Positions 16,370 to 24,762 of a DNA stretch of 64,000 nucleotides are shown piece by piece. This DNA comes from Roseovarius azorensis (GTDB lineage: Bacteria > Pseudomonadota > Alphaproteobacteria > Rhodobacterales > Rhodobacteraceae). Both the position numbers and the translations under genes were made by a program. The first letter of the stretch is position 1; every line of letters starts with the position of its first letter. The stretch lies in NCBI RefSeq assembly GCF_900109455.1, contig NZ_FOAG01000001.1, forward strand, positions 124,001 through 188,000, written 5' to 3'. The notes under the pieces are model-generated. The model was not told where the DNA came from and searched no databases. It saw only the letters and a program-made list of their open reading frames with translations.

Positions 16370-17266
16370 ATGTGCGGGATCGTAGGACTGTTTCTCAAGG
16401 ATAAATCGCTGGAGCCCAAACTGGGCGCGATGTTGACCGAGATGCTCATAACCATGACGGATCGGGGGCCCGACAGCGCGGGCATCGCGATCTACGGCAG
16501 TGACGCCGATAACATGAGCAAGCTGACGGTTCAGTCGGACGCGCCAGACAAGGATTTCGCGGGGCTTGATGCCGTGCTGGCGGAGCGCATCGGCAGCGCG
16601 GTCACGCTGCGCCGCAAGGACACGCATGCGGTTCTTGAAATGGAGCATGCGGCAGTGGATGCCGCGCGCGCGGCTCTGGGTGATCTGCGGCCCGGCGTGC
16701 GCGTGATGAGCGCGGGCGATACTATAGAGATCTACAAGGAGGTGGGCCTGCCCAAGGACGTTGCCGCGCGGTTTGATCTGTCAAAGATGTCCGGCACCCA
16801 CGGTATTGGTCATACCCGCATGGCAACGGAATCCGCGGTCACGACGCTGGGTGCGCACCCTTTTTCGACCGGGACAGACCAGTGCCTCGTTCACAACGGG
16901 TCGCTGTCCAATCACAACTCCCTGCGGCGGCGTCTGAAACGCGAAGGTGTGCGCATCGAGACCGAGAACGACACCGAGGTCGGTGCCGCTTACCTGTCCT
17001 GGAAGATGCAGCACGGCGCGACGCTGGGCGAGGCGCTGGAAAGTAGTCTCGAGGATCTCGACGGTTTTTTTACATTCGTCGTCGGCACCAAGGACGGCTT
17101 TGGCGTGGTTCGCGATCCGATTGCCTGCAAGCCGGCGGTCATGGCCGAAACCGATCAGTATGTCGCGTTCGGGTCGGAATACAGGGCGCTGGTCAACCTG
17201 CCGGGCATTGACACCGCCCGCGTGTGGGAGCCCGAGCCTGCAACCGTTTACTTCTGGAATCACTGA
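16370..17266 (+). CDS. mgsA: N-methylglutamate synthase subunit A (class II glutamine amidotransferase)
   Basis: Subunit of 298 residues in the Ntn-type glutamine amidotransferase family (the first domain of glutamate synthase). The start was placed at ATG 16370 because the next residue, Cys2 (MCGIVG), must be the N-terminal nucleophile. Further family motifs are GHTRMATESAVT, HPFS, HNGSLSNHNSLRR and TENDTEVGAAYL. It would handle the glutamyl amide, here probably gamma-glutamylmethylamide, releasing methylamine to the synthase subunit. The next gene, mgsB, starts 1 base after its stop. AAAGGA lies upstream of the start. Confidence 0.88.
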   Translation: MCGIVGLFLKDKSLEPKLGAMLTEMLITMTDRGPDSAGIAIYGSDADNMSKLTVQSDAPDKDFAGLDAVLAERIGSAVTLRRKDTHAVLEMEHAAVDAARAALGDLRPGVRVMSAGDTIEIYKEVGLPKDVAARFDLSKMSGTHGIGHTRMATESAVTTLGAHPFSTGTDQCLVHNGSLSNHNSLRRRLKREGVRIETENDTEVGAAYLSWKMQHGATLGEALESSLEDLDGFFTFVVGTKDGFGVVRDPIACKPAVMAETDQYVAFGSEYRALVNLPGIDTARVWEPEPATVYFWNH

Positions 17267-17267
17267 C

Positions 17268-17951
17268 ATGCAGACAATAAATCTTGAGGCCGAGGGCCTG
17301 CGCAGCATGAACGCAGTCCTTCAGGCACAGGCGAAAGACACCAACCAGACCTCATGGGAGATCGAGAACCCGAAAGGCAGCCATGCCATCGCCGTAGGTC
17401 TCGACGCGCCGATCGACGTGACCGTGAAGGGCTCGACCGGCTATTACTGCGCCGGGATGAACAAGCAGGCGACGATTCACATCAAGGGCTCGGCGGGGCC
17501 GGGCGTGGCCGAAAACATGATGTCGGGAACCGTCATCGTCGATGGTGACGCCAGCCAGTACGCAGGTGCCACCGGGCGCGGCGGATTGCTGGTGATCAAG
17601 GGAAACGCCAGTTCGCGCTGCGGGATTTCGATGAAGGGGATCGACATCGTCGTGCATGGTAACATCGGGCACATGTCTGCCTTCATGGCGCAGTCCGGCA
17701 ACCTTGTCGTCTGCGGCGACGCCGGAGACGCGCTGGGCGATTCGATCTACGAGGCGCGCCTCTTTGTGCGCGGGTCAGTGAAATCTCTGGGCGCCGACTG
17801 CGTCGAAAAGGAAATGCGCCCCGAGCATATCCAGATTTTGCGCGACCTGCTGGACAAGGCGGGATGCGATGCAAAACCCGAGGAATTCCGGCGCTACGGC
17901 TCGGCCCGGCAGCTTTATACCTTCAAGATCGACAATGCTGGATCGTATTAG
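17268..17951 (+). CDS. mgsB: N-methylglutamate synthase subunit B (GXGXG beta-helix)
   Basis: Protein of 227 residues equivalent to the C-terminal GXGXG domain of glutamate synthase, a right-handed beta-helix that holds the complex together. Repeats of the type hydrophobic-V-x-G are visible at about 50-160 (VTVKGSTGYYCAG, IHIKGSAGPGVAE, LLVIKGNASSRCG, IVVHGNIGHMSA). A separate helical tail (about 175-215) follows. It starts 1 base after mgsA and ends 3 bases before mgsC. In standard GltB this domain is fused to the other two; the split arrangement is the Mgs one. Confidence 0.86.
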   Translation: MQTINLEAEGLRSMNAVLQAQAKDTNQTSWEIENPKGSHAIAVGLDAPIDVTVKGSTGYYCAGMNKQATIHIKGSAGPGVAENMMSGTVIVDGDASQYAGATGRGGLLVIKGNASSRCGISMKGIDIVVHGNIGHMSAFMAQSGNLVVCGDAGDALGDSIYEARLFVRGSVKSLGADCVEKEMRPEHIQILRDLLDKAGCDAKPEEFRRYGSARQLYTFKIDNAGSY

Positions 17952-17954
17952 GAG

Positions 17955-19307
17955 ATGGATATGAAAGACGACAAGCACGCCGCCATCCCACGCACCATAC
18001 CAGTGCAGTCGGCAACGTTCACTCAGGCCGTCAACGCTGAAATACGGCGCGCCGCAGCCACCGGCATCTACGATATTCGCGGCGGCGGTGCGAAACGGCG
18101 TGTGCCGCATTTCGAGGATCTGCTGTTTCTGGGTGCGTCGATCTCGCGTTATCCGCTCGAGGGGTACCGCGAACGCTGCGAGACCAAGGTAACGCTGGGC
18201 ACCCGCTATGCGAAAAAACCGATCACGCTGGATATTCCGGTCACCATTGCCGGCATGAGCTTTGGTGCGCTTTCGGGGCCTGCGAAAGAGGCGCTCGGGC
18301 GTGGCGCGTCGATGGCGGGCACCTCGACCACCACAGGAGACGGCGGCATGACCGAAGAGGAGCGCGGACATTCCAAGACGCTGGTTTATCAGTATCTTCC
18401 CTCGCGCTATGGCATGAACCCCGATGATCTGCGGCGTTGTGATGCGATCGAGGTTGTGGTCGGGCAGGGGGCAAAACCGGGCGGCGGCGGTATGCTGCTG
18501 GGTCAGAAGATCAGCGACCGCGTTGCCGAGATGCGCAACCTGCCCAAGGGGATCGACCAGCGCTCTGCCTGCCGCCACCCGGACTGGACCGGTCCCGACG
18601 ATCTGGAGATCAAGATCCTCGAACTGCGCGAGATCACCGCGTGGGAAAAACCGATCTATGTCAAGATCGGTGGCGCGCGGCCCTATTTCGACACCACTCT
18701 CGCAGTCAAGGCGGGGGCGGATGTGGTTGTGCTCGACGGGATGCAGGGCGGTACGGCGGCAACGCAGGACGTGTTCATCGAGCATGTGGGGCAACCGATT
18801 CTGGCCTGTATCCGTGAGGCGGTGCGCGCGCTTGAGGATATGGGACTGCACCGCGAGGTCCAACTGATCGTGTCGGGAGGTATCCGCAACGGGGCTGATA
18901 CCGCCAAGGCGCTGGCGCTTGGTGCGGACGCAGTTGCAATCGGCACCGCGGCGCTGATCGCGCTGGGTGACAACGATCCGCGTTTCGAGGCTGAATATCA
19001 GGCGCTTGGTACTACTGCAGGTGCCTATGACGACTGGCACGAGGGCCGTGATCCGGCAGGCATCACGACGCAGGATCCCGAGTTGATGGCGCGCTTCGAC
19101 CCGATCGAGGGAGGGCGGCGTCTGAACAACTATCTCAAGGTCATGACACTGGAGGCGCAGACCATCGCACGGGCCTGCGGCAAGAACCATCTGCACAACC
19201 TTGAACCAGAGGATCTGTGCGCGCTGACCATGGAGGCGGCGGCCATGGCGCGGATTCCGCTTGCGGGAACCAGCTGGTATCCGGGCAAACCGGGCTCTGG
19301 CTATTAA
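17955..19307 (+). CDS. mgsC: N-methylglutamate synthase subunit C (FMN glutamate-synthase domain, Fe-S ligands missing)
   Basis: Protein of 450 residues homologous to the FMN-binding central domain of GltB, which joins the amine and the keto acid. Typical motifs are 'IAGMSFGALSGPAKEALGRG' (99-118), 'QGAKPGGGGMLLGQKI' (171-186), 'GADVVVLDGMQGGTAATQ' (254-271) and 'SGGIRNGADTAKALALGADA' (307-326). In GltB a Cys-x5-Cys-x4-Cys cluster that binds [3Fe-4S] follows. Here the equivalent stretch (about 337-374) contains no cysteine: ALGDND and DPAGITTQD stand where ALGC and CPVGIATQ are expected. The enzyme thus probably lacks that cluster. Confidence 0.87.
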   Translation: MDMKDDKHAAIPRTIPVQSATFTQAVNAEIRRAAATGIYDIRGGGAKRRVPHFEDLLFLGASISRYPLEGYRERCETKVTLGTRYAKKPITLDIPVTIAGMSFGALSGPAKEALGRGASMAGTSTTTGDGGMTEEERGHSKTLVYQYLPSRYGMNPDDLRRCDAIEVVVGQGAKPGGGGMLLGQKISDRVAEMRNLPKGIDQRSACRHPDWTGPDDLEIKILELREITAWEKPIYVKIGGARPYFDTTLAVKAGADVVVLDGMQGGTAATQDVFIEHVGQPILACIREAVRALEDMGLHREVQLIVSGGIRNGADTAKALALGADAVAIGTAALIALGDNDPRFEAEYQALGTTAGAYDDWHEGRDPAGITTQDPELMARFDPIEGGRRLNNYLKVMTLEAQTIARACGKNHLHNLEPEDLCALTMEAAAMARIPLAGTSWYPGKPGSGY

Positions 19308-19316
19308 CGGACACGG

Positions 19317-19344
19317 CCCGGCACCGCAGCCTCGCGGTGCCGGG
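19317..19344 (+). terminator. GC-rich hairpin between mgsC and gmaS
   Basis: CCCGGCACCG (19317-19326) pairs exactly with CGGTGCCGGG (19335-19344), followed by only three T residues. A stem this strong in a 76-base gap could attenuate or process the transcript so that gmaS is made at a different level from mgsABC. It could also simply be a weak terminator. Confidence 0.6.
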
Positions 19345-19383
19345 TTTCATCAAAGACACGACAACAGGGACAGAGCAAAAACC

Positions 19384-20718
19384 ATGGCAACCGATCTGGC
19401 GGCATACGCGAAAAAGAACAACGTCAAGTATTTCATGATTTCCTACACCGACCTTTTCGGTGGTCAACGTGCCAAGCTGGTTCCGGCGCAGGCTATTGCC
19501 GAAATGCAGGAGAACGGAGCGGGATTTGCCGGGTTTGCCACGCATCTCGATCTGACACCCGCACACCCTGACATGCTTGCCGTCCCCGATCCTTCTGCGG
19601 TCATACAATTGCCGTGGCAGCGCGATGTCGCCTGGGTCGCCGCCAACTGCGTGATGGACGGGAAAAGCCTGGCACAAGCCCCGCGCAACGTGCTGGCGCG
19701 CCTGATCGATGAAGCAGCAAAGGAGGGGCTGCATGTCAAGACCGGCATCGAGGCGGAGTTCTTTCTGCTGAGCGCGGATGGCAGCCGTATTTCGGACGAG
19801 TTCGACACCGCTGCCAAACCCTGTTACGACCAGCAGGCAGTCATGCGCCGCTATGATGTCGTGCGCGAGATCTGCGACTACATGCTGGAGATGGGTTGGG
19901 AACCTTATCAGAACGACCACGAAGACGCGAATGGCCAGTTCGAGATGAACTGGGCATTTGACGATGCGATGGCGACGGCGGACAAGCATTCTTTCTTCAA
20001 GTTCATGACAAAATCGGTAGCCGAAAAACACGGCTACCGCGCGACCTTCATGCCCAAACCGATCGAGGGGTTGACCGGAAATGGGTGTCACGCGCATATA
20101 TCGGTCTGGGACGCGGCCGGCGACAAGGCCCGCAAGAATGTGTTTGCAGCCAAGGAAAAGAGCGCAGGCCCAACCGGGGAACTGGGCCTGTCCGAACAGG
20201 GCAAGCATTTCCTGGGCGGTATCATGAAACATGCAAGCGCGCTGGCGGCGATCACCAACCCGACGGTCAACAGCTACAAACGGATCAACGCGCCGCGCAC
20301 CATGTCAGGGGCCACCTGGGCTCCCAACTCGGTGACATGGACGGGCAACAACCGCACACATATGGTGCGTGTGCCCGGCCCCGGTCGGTTTGAGCTGCGC
20401 CTTCCGGACGGTGCTGCGAATCCCTATCTGCTGCAGGCCGTGATCATCGCGGCGGGCCTTGATGGCATCCGCAGCAAGGCCGATCCCGGCAAACGTTATG
20501 ACATCGACATGTATGCCGAGGGCCACAAGGTGCGCGGAGCGCCCAAGCTGCCGCTCAACATGCTCGACGCGCTGCGCGAATTCGACAAGGATACCAGTCT
20601 GAAACAGGCGATGGGCGCAGAATTCTCTGCGGCATATCTCAAGCTCAAGCATCAGGAGTGGAATTCCTTTGTCTCGCATTTCAGCAGATGGGAAAGAGAC
20701 CACACGCTCGATATCTGA
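19384..20718 (+). CDS. gmaS: Gamma-glutamylmethylamide synthetase
   Basis: Glutamine-synthetase-like enzyme of 444 residues that condenses glutamate and methylamine using ATP. Family motifs are GIEAEFFLL (metal-binding Glu), HEDANGQFEMNW, GNGCHAHIS, NNRTHMVRVP and FELRLPDGAANPYL. The opening 'KYFMISYTDLFGGQRAKLVP', the ~444-residue length and the mgs neighbours indicate GmaS rather than the housekeeping GlnA. I chose ATG 19384; longer readings run back into mgsC. The product feeds MgsABC, which moves the methylamino group onto 2-oxoglutarate. Confidence 0.92.
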   Translation: MATDLAAYAKKNNVKYFMISYTDLFGGQRAKLVPAQAIAEMQENGAGFAGFATHLDLTPAHPDMLAVPDPSAVIQLPWQRDVAWVAANCVMDGKSLAQAPRNVLARLIDEAAKEGLHVKTGIEAEFFLLSADGSRISDEFDTAAKPCYDQQAVMRRYDVVREICDYMLEMGWEPYQNDHEDANGQFEMNWAFDDAMATADKHSFFKFMTKSVAEKHGYRATFMPKPIEGLTGNGCHAHISVWDAAGDKARKNVFAAKEKSAGPTGELGLSEQGKHFLGGIMKHASALAAITNPTVNSYKRINAPRTMSGATWAPNSVTWTGNNRTHMVRVPGPGRFELRLPDGAANPYLLQAVIIAAGLDGIRSKADPGKRYDIDMYAEGHKVRGAPKLPLNMLDALREFDKDTSLKQAMGAEFSAAYLKLKHQEWNSFVSHFSRWERDHTLDI

Positions 20719-20741
20719 TCCCCCAAACCGAGCACAATCAG

Positions 20742-20773
20742 ACCCCGCTGCGCGATGACGTGGTGGGGTTTTT
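20742..20773 (+). terminator. Terminator after gmaS
   Basis: ACCCCGC (20742-20748) pairs with TGGGGT/GTGGGGT (to 20769) around a loop of about 12 bases, followed by five T residues ending at 20773. It lies 24 bases after the gmaS stop and abuts the end of the convergent globin gene. Confidence 0.7.
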
Positions 20774-21195
20774 CATGGGCTGGGGCGTTTTGCTGGCGTG
20801 CCCCATTCGCCCAGATCGTTGACCAGGCGTAGCGCGACGCGCCGCAAGGTCCGTCGAAGTGTATCGATCTCGGGGCCAGTGTGGCCGAGGTCGGCAAGCG
20901 CGCGATCCATGAGGGCCAGCCAGGTCTCAGTATCCACCAGCGAAATCGGCACATGGGCGTGCATAAGACGCAGGTCCATGTGTCCGTGCTTTTCCTCGTA
21001 ATAGCGCCGCCCGCCGAGAAAGCCGGTGAGGAAGTTGAACTGCTCTGTGCGGGCGGTGTCGATCCCTTGACCGCGCCTGTGCAGACGACGCAGGTTTTCG
21101 CCTTCGGGCAGGGTTTCGATCAGATCGTAGAAGCGCTCGACCAGTGAACGGACCGCGTCTTCGCCGTCAAGCACATCAATCATGCGGTGTGACAT
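20773..21195 (-). CDS. Group II-like truncated haemoglobin
   Basis: Protein of 140 residues of the truncated globin family (trHbO-like). Motifs include 'LVERFYDLIETLPE', 'FLTGFLGGRRYYEEKHGH' and 'MHAHVPIS', the last holding the likely proximal histidine. The start ATG 21195 is preceded by AAAGGA; a longer reading (to 21216) is possible. It lies 63 bases downstream of tdm on the same strand and is probably co-transcribed with it. Such globins bind O2 or NO or take part in redox protection. A link to oxygen-dependent amine demethylation is only inferred from its position. Confidence 0.82.
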   Translation of the reverse strand: MSHRMIDVLDGEDAVRSLVERFYDLIETLPEGENLRRLHRRGQGIDTARTEQFNFLTGFLGGRRYYEEKHGHMDLRLMHAHVPISLVDTETWLALMDRALADLGHTGPEIDTLRRTLRRVALRLVNDLGEWGTPAKRPSP

Positions 21196-21258
21196 CGCAG
21201 TCCTTTCGTTGAACAAGGAACTGTCATGGCCGTGTGCGGCCCCTTGATCTGTCTCGGA

Positions 21259-23628
21259 TCACGACCGGGGACGTTCCTTCTTCGGGTCGTAATGTGCAAA
21301 GGGGACGACCTGCGCGGGCAGACGCTTTTGCTGCCCGTCCAGTTTGCCGATCTCGACCCGAGTTCCTACCTCCGCATAGGCGACATCGAGCCGCGCCAGC
21401 GCGATGGTCTTGCCCAGAAGCGGTGAGCGCACGGACGATGTGACCTCACCCACCTGCGCACGACCCACATGGATCGGATCGCCGTGACCGACGGCGACAC
21501 TGGCCTCGATATCGAGCCCGACCAGCCTGCGCATCGGATGCTCCTTGCGCCGAATCAGCGCATCGCGGCCGATGAAATCATCCTCTTTCGATTTGAGCGG
21601 TACGGTAAAACCTATGCCTGCTTCGAACGGATCGGTTTGATCGTTGAAATCATAGCCTGCAAAGATCAGGCCGGCCTCGATCCGGACCATGTCGAGCGCT
21701 TCAAGGCCAAAGGGTTTGAGGCCGTGGTCCTGGCCCGCCTCCCAGATCGCGTCAAAGACCTGCGAGCAATGTTTGGGATGGCACATCACCTCATAACCCA
21801 GTTCTCCGGTGTAACCAGTGCGCGAGACGACGATCGGGACCCCCTGATCGCCGTGCAGCCGTGCAGGTGTGAACCGGAACCAGTCCAGTTGATCGAAATC
21901 GGGGTTGTGCGGGGCGGTCCAGATGATCTTGCGCAGAAGATCGCGGCTTTCGGGACCTTGCACCGCGACATTGTGCAACTGGTCGCTCGAGGAGCGCACC
22001 AGCACCTTGAGGTCAAGCGCCGCAGCCTGTTCACGTATCCATTCGCCGCCAAAATCGCTGCCGCCGATCCAGCGGAAATTATCGCGGCCCAGGCGGAATA
22101 CGGTGCCGTCGTCGATCATTCCGCCATGCGGGTAGCACATCGCCGTGTAGACAACGCCGCCGACCGGCAGCTTCTTGATATCGCGGGTAAAGATGTACTG
22201 GCAGAGCGCTTCGGCATCGGGGCCGGTGATCTCGAACTTGCGCAGCGGCGACAGGTCCATGATGACCGATTTCTGACGACAGGCCCAGTATTCGTCGATC
22301 GCACCGGTTTTGGCAAAACTGCTTGCCAGCCAGTATCCGTTATATTCCACGAAATGGCCGGTGTGTCTGGCAAAGCTGGCATGAAAGCCGGTTTCCTTGG
22401 TCATCCTTGGCTCCGAATCGGGGGTGGCGCGTATGGCAACGGCACGCGAAAACTTTTCCTTGCCGCTATAGGTGCGGATGTGAATGTCGGTGGGATTCCA
22501 GCCATTCGCGGCAGTGGTATCATCGGGACAGGCGGAACTGACGCAGACCAGATCGGTCAGCGCACGCAGCAGGACGTAGTCCCCTGGGCGCGACCACGGC
22601 TCATCAGTGAACATCACGCCATGCTCGTCTATTCCGGTGTTGAAGAAAAAGTTGATCGCCATCCACCCCGGGCGCGCCGTTACACCGTGCGGTGCAAGTG
22701 CACCATTGAAATTCTCGGTGCAGTTCACGTGACCGGGATAGCCAATATCATCATAATATTTGGGTGCGCAGGCGAGGGCAAAGGCATCGTGGCGACCGCA
22801 AGTGTCCTGCACTACCTCAAGCAGCGGCAACATGTCCTGATCGTAATATTTCGAGTGAAGCCCAGGCATTGGATAGGCATGCCCCATGAGCGAGCGCGTC
22901 GTGGTCACATCAAGCGCATGTTCGATGCCCTTGTCGAGCTTGCGGGCAGCAAAGCATTGGAAATCCGTGCATTGGCGGCCATCCACGTCGATGATCTGGA
23001 TGTAGTCGCCCGCCTTGACGAAATAGGCCTTGGCGGTCGCCGAATGCACACGCAGGTCAGCTAGGGGATCGGCCAGCGGGTCGGGCAGTTCGAACCGTGC
23101 CGGAGACCGGAGCAGAGCGCGCCGGATCAGTACTGTGAGCGGCGTTGCAGTGTCCTGTCTTTCATGGTCCATGACACCGCCGGGGGCCGCAATGATGACG
23201 ATGCCGTCACGTTCTGCCCGCAAGGTTTCTTCGGTCCCTGCCGGGGTTGTGGTCTCGAAGAAGGCGATGCCGCCTGCCGTGGCGAGGTTGATCTTGCGTG
23301 CCTCCAGACCCATGCGCAATCCACGCAGAGACCCGTCGCCGCCTGCAAGCAAGTCCTTGAGACCATCTGCATCGCAGTTCGCGCGCTGGCCCAGAATACC
23401 AGCGTCGATCCGACCTCTGGCGTCGGCCGCGACAACCTCGCAGGGCTGGCCTCCCTCGTCATTGCGGATGCTCAACTGATCGCCCGCCTGCACCGGAACG
23501 AGGATTGCGCCTGCGCCCCGGACCACATAGTTTTCGGTTCCTGGCGGCAGCGAAAAGATGCGCGGCTCGATGATGCGACTGGGTCTTGGCGGACCGGAAA
23601 TAACACGGGGATATGGATCGTCAAGCAT
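21259..23628 (-). CDS. tdm: Trimethylamine N-oxide demethylase
   Basis: Two-domain protein of 789 residues: an N-terminal DUF1989 half (about 20-385) and a C-terminal GcvT tetrahydrofolate-binding half (about 400-789; LSPLRKFEITGPDAEAL, VVSRTGYTGELGYEV). It splits trimethylamine N-oxide into dimethylamine and formaldehyde. Cys287, Cys303 and Cys367 have spacings of 16 and 64 residues, the same as the zinc cysteines I recall for characterised Tdm. The GcvT half can take up formaldehyde. I chose ATG 23628 (MLDDPYPRV), preceded by GAGG; a longer reading to 23709 lacks a ribosome site. Its product is the substrate of dmmDABC in the same island. Confidence 0.92.
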   Translation of the reverse strand: MLDDPYPRVISGPPRPSRIIEPRIFSLPPGTENYVVRGAGAILVPVQAGDQLSIRNDEGGQPCEVVAADARGRIDAGILGQRANCDADGLKDLLAGGDGSLRGLRMGLEARKINLATAGGIAFFETTTPAGTEETLRAERDGIVIIAAPGGVMDHERQDTATPLTVLIRRALLRSPARFELPDPLADPLADLRVHSATAKAYFVKAGDYIQIIDVDGRQCTDFQCFAARKLDKGIEHALDVTTTRSLMGHAYPMPGLHSKYYDQDMLPLLEVVQDTCGRHDAFALACAPKYYDDIGYPGHVNCTENFNGALAPHGVTARPGWMAINFFFNTGIDEHGVMFTDEPWSRPGDYVLLRALTDLVCVSSACPDDTTAANGWNPTDIHIRTYSGKEKFSRAVAIRATPDSEPRMTKETGFHASFARHTGHFVEYNGYWLASSFAKTGAIDEYWACRQKSVIMDLSPLRKFEITGPDAEALCQYIFTRDIKKLPVGGVVYTAMCYPHGGMIDDGTVFRLGRDNFRWIGGSDFGGEWIREQAAALDLKVLVRSSSDQLHNVAVQGPESRDLLRKIIWTAPHNPDFDQLDWFRFTPARLHGDQGVPIVVSRTGYTGELGYEVMCHPKHCSQVFDAIWEAGQDHGLKPFGLEALDMVRIEAGLIFAGYDFNDQTDPFEAGIGFTVPLKSKEDDFIGRDALIRRKEHPMRRLVGLDIEASVAVGHGDPIHVGRAQVGEVTSSVRSPLLGKTIALARLDVAYAEVGTRVEIGKLDGQQKRLPAQVVPFAHYDPKKERPRS

Positions 23629-23825
23629 GGCGGGCCTCACATGACCGTATTTGCATAGGTGGAATATTTGTTTAATATCGAGAATACCGCAACTCAGCAC
23701 GTGCGGCAAGGGAACATGAGTGAGATGACAGTTATCCGACGCCAGAGAGATCGGATCCGGCGCTGCAATACGCGGTCCTGCACGCTGCCTGTCGGCAAGC
23801 CGCTGTACGCAGCAGGACGTATTGT
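23629..23825. promoter_or_regulatory. Divergent tdm / DMT transporter promoter region
   Basis: A 197-base gap. The tdm-proximal part (23640-23700) is A+T rich (ATTTGCATAGGTGGAATATT), as expected for the tdm promoter. No operator or clear -35/-10 pair could be called. Confidence 0.4.
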
Positions 23826-24668
23826 ATGAGCGCGCTCGGTCTGGGCCTTGTCGCGGCTTTTGCCTGGGGTCTGCACGATCTTTGTGTGCGCCATGTCAGC
23901 CAGCGGACAAGTATTCTTTCGGCTTTGGCAACAGTACTGGCGGTGGGTGCGGCGCTGGTCTTGCCGGTGGCGGTCTGGCTTGGTGACTGGCGGGCAATGA
24001 CTGCGGCGGCCTACGGTCTGGCCGTACTGTCGGGTGTTTTTTTCGGCCTTGCCGGATTTGGTCTCTACAAGGCATTCGAGATCGGGCCGGTGCGACTTGT
24101 GGCGCCGGTGGTGGGGGCCTATCCGGTCCTGACCATGGCATTGGCCGGGCTGGGTGGTGCGCCGGTGACCGGCGGGCAATGGATGGCGGCGCTCGCGGTG
24201 GTCATGGGTATCGGTATCGTTGCAGCACTGATCCGCGAGGGCGAGAGCAACGGATCACGCGGCACCGCGATAATCTGGGCGATCCTGAGCGCGATCGGTT
24301 TTGCCGGGACATTCGCCGTCGGGCAATATGCGGCACGCGCCGGGGCCGATCTGCCTGTTCTCATGTCAACACGGGCGGCCGCATTGGTGCTTGTACTGCC
24401 ACTGGCGATGATCGGACGGGCAGGTGCACGCGGCATCGTTCGGCAGTTGCCGCTGCTGGTGGCGATGGGTGTACTTGATGCGGTGGCCCTCGGTGCGATC
24501 ATGGTCGCGGCGCCCTTGCCAAATCCCGAATTCGCGGCGGTCGCAGCGGCAACCTTTGGTGTTATTACCATCGTCCTCGCCAGTATTCTGTTCAAGGAAC
24601 GCATGCGCGGGGGGCAGTGGATCGGTGTGGCCCTGACCTTTGCAGGCATTGGCTATCTGGCGCTCTGA
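23826..24668 (+). CDS. DMT/EamA-family transporter
   Basis: Inner-membrane protein of 280 residues with about 10 hydrophobic spans arranged as two EamA repeats (about 5-137 and 148-280). The usual DMT marks are present: a short loop with 'FEIGPVRLVAPVVGAYPVLTM' at the end of the first repeat and 'LASILFKERMRGGQWIGVALTFAGI' in the second. Substrates of this family are metabolites or amines and cannot be predicted here. It is divergent from tdm, so a role in amine handling is possible but unsupported. Confidence 0.82.
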   Translation: MSALGLGLVAAFAWGLHDLCVRHVSQRTSILSALATVLAVGAALVLPVAVWLGDWRAMTAAAYGLAVLSGVFFGLAGFGLYKAFEIGPVRLVAPVVGAYPVLTMALAGLGGAPVTGGQWMAALAVVMGIGIVAALIREGESNGSRGTAIIWAILSAIGFAGTFAVGQYAARAGADLPVLMSTRAAALVLVLPLAMIGRAGARGIVRQLPLLVAMGVLDAVALGAIMVAAPLPNPEFAAVAAATFGVITIVLASILFKERMRGGQWIGVALTFAGIGYLAL

Positions 24669-24762
24669 CATGCCGATGGTTCGATATCTGCATCATACCT
24701 GCCGCGACACGCTTGCATCCGCCGAATGGCTGTGGCTTTTGCCGGTCTAACTGGAGTGTCGG

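Noticed and set aside
16370..19307. A broken (split) gltB pseudogene
   Set aside because: Each piece has its own start, ribosome site and intact motifs, and the three-gene split is the known mgsABC arrangement.
19384..20718. Housekeeping glutamine synthetase (glnA)
   Set aside because: Length, N-terminal sequence and the adjacent mgsABC indicate gamma-glutamylmethylamide synthetase; no glnB is adjacent.
21469..23064. 531-residue open frame opposite tdm
   Set aside because: Antisense shadow; tdm carries the full DUF1989 and GcvT motifs on the minus strand.
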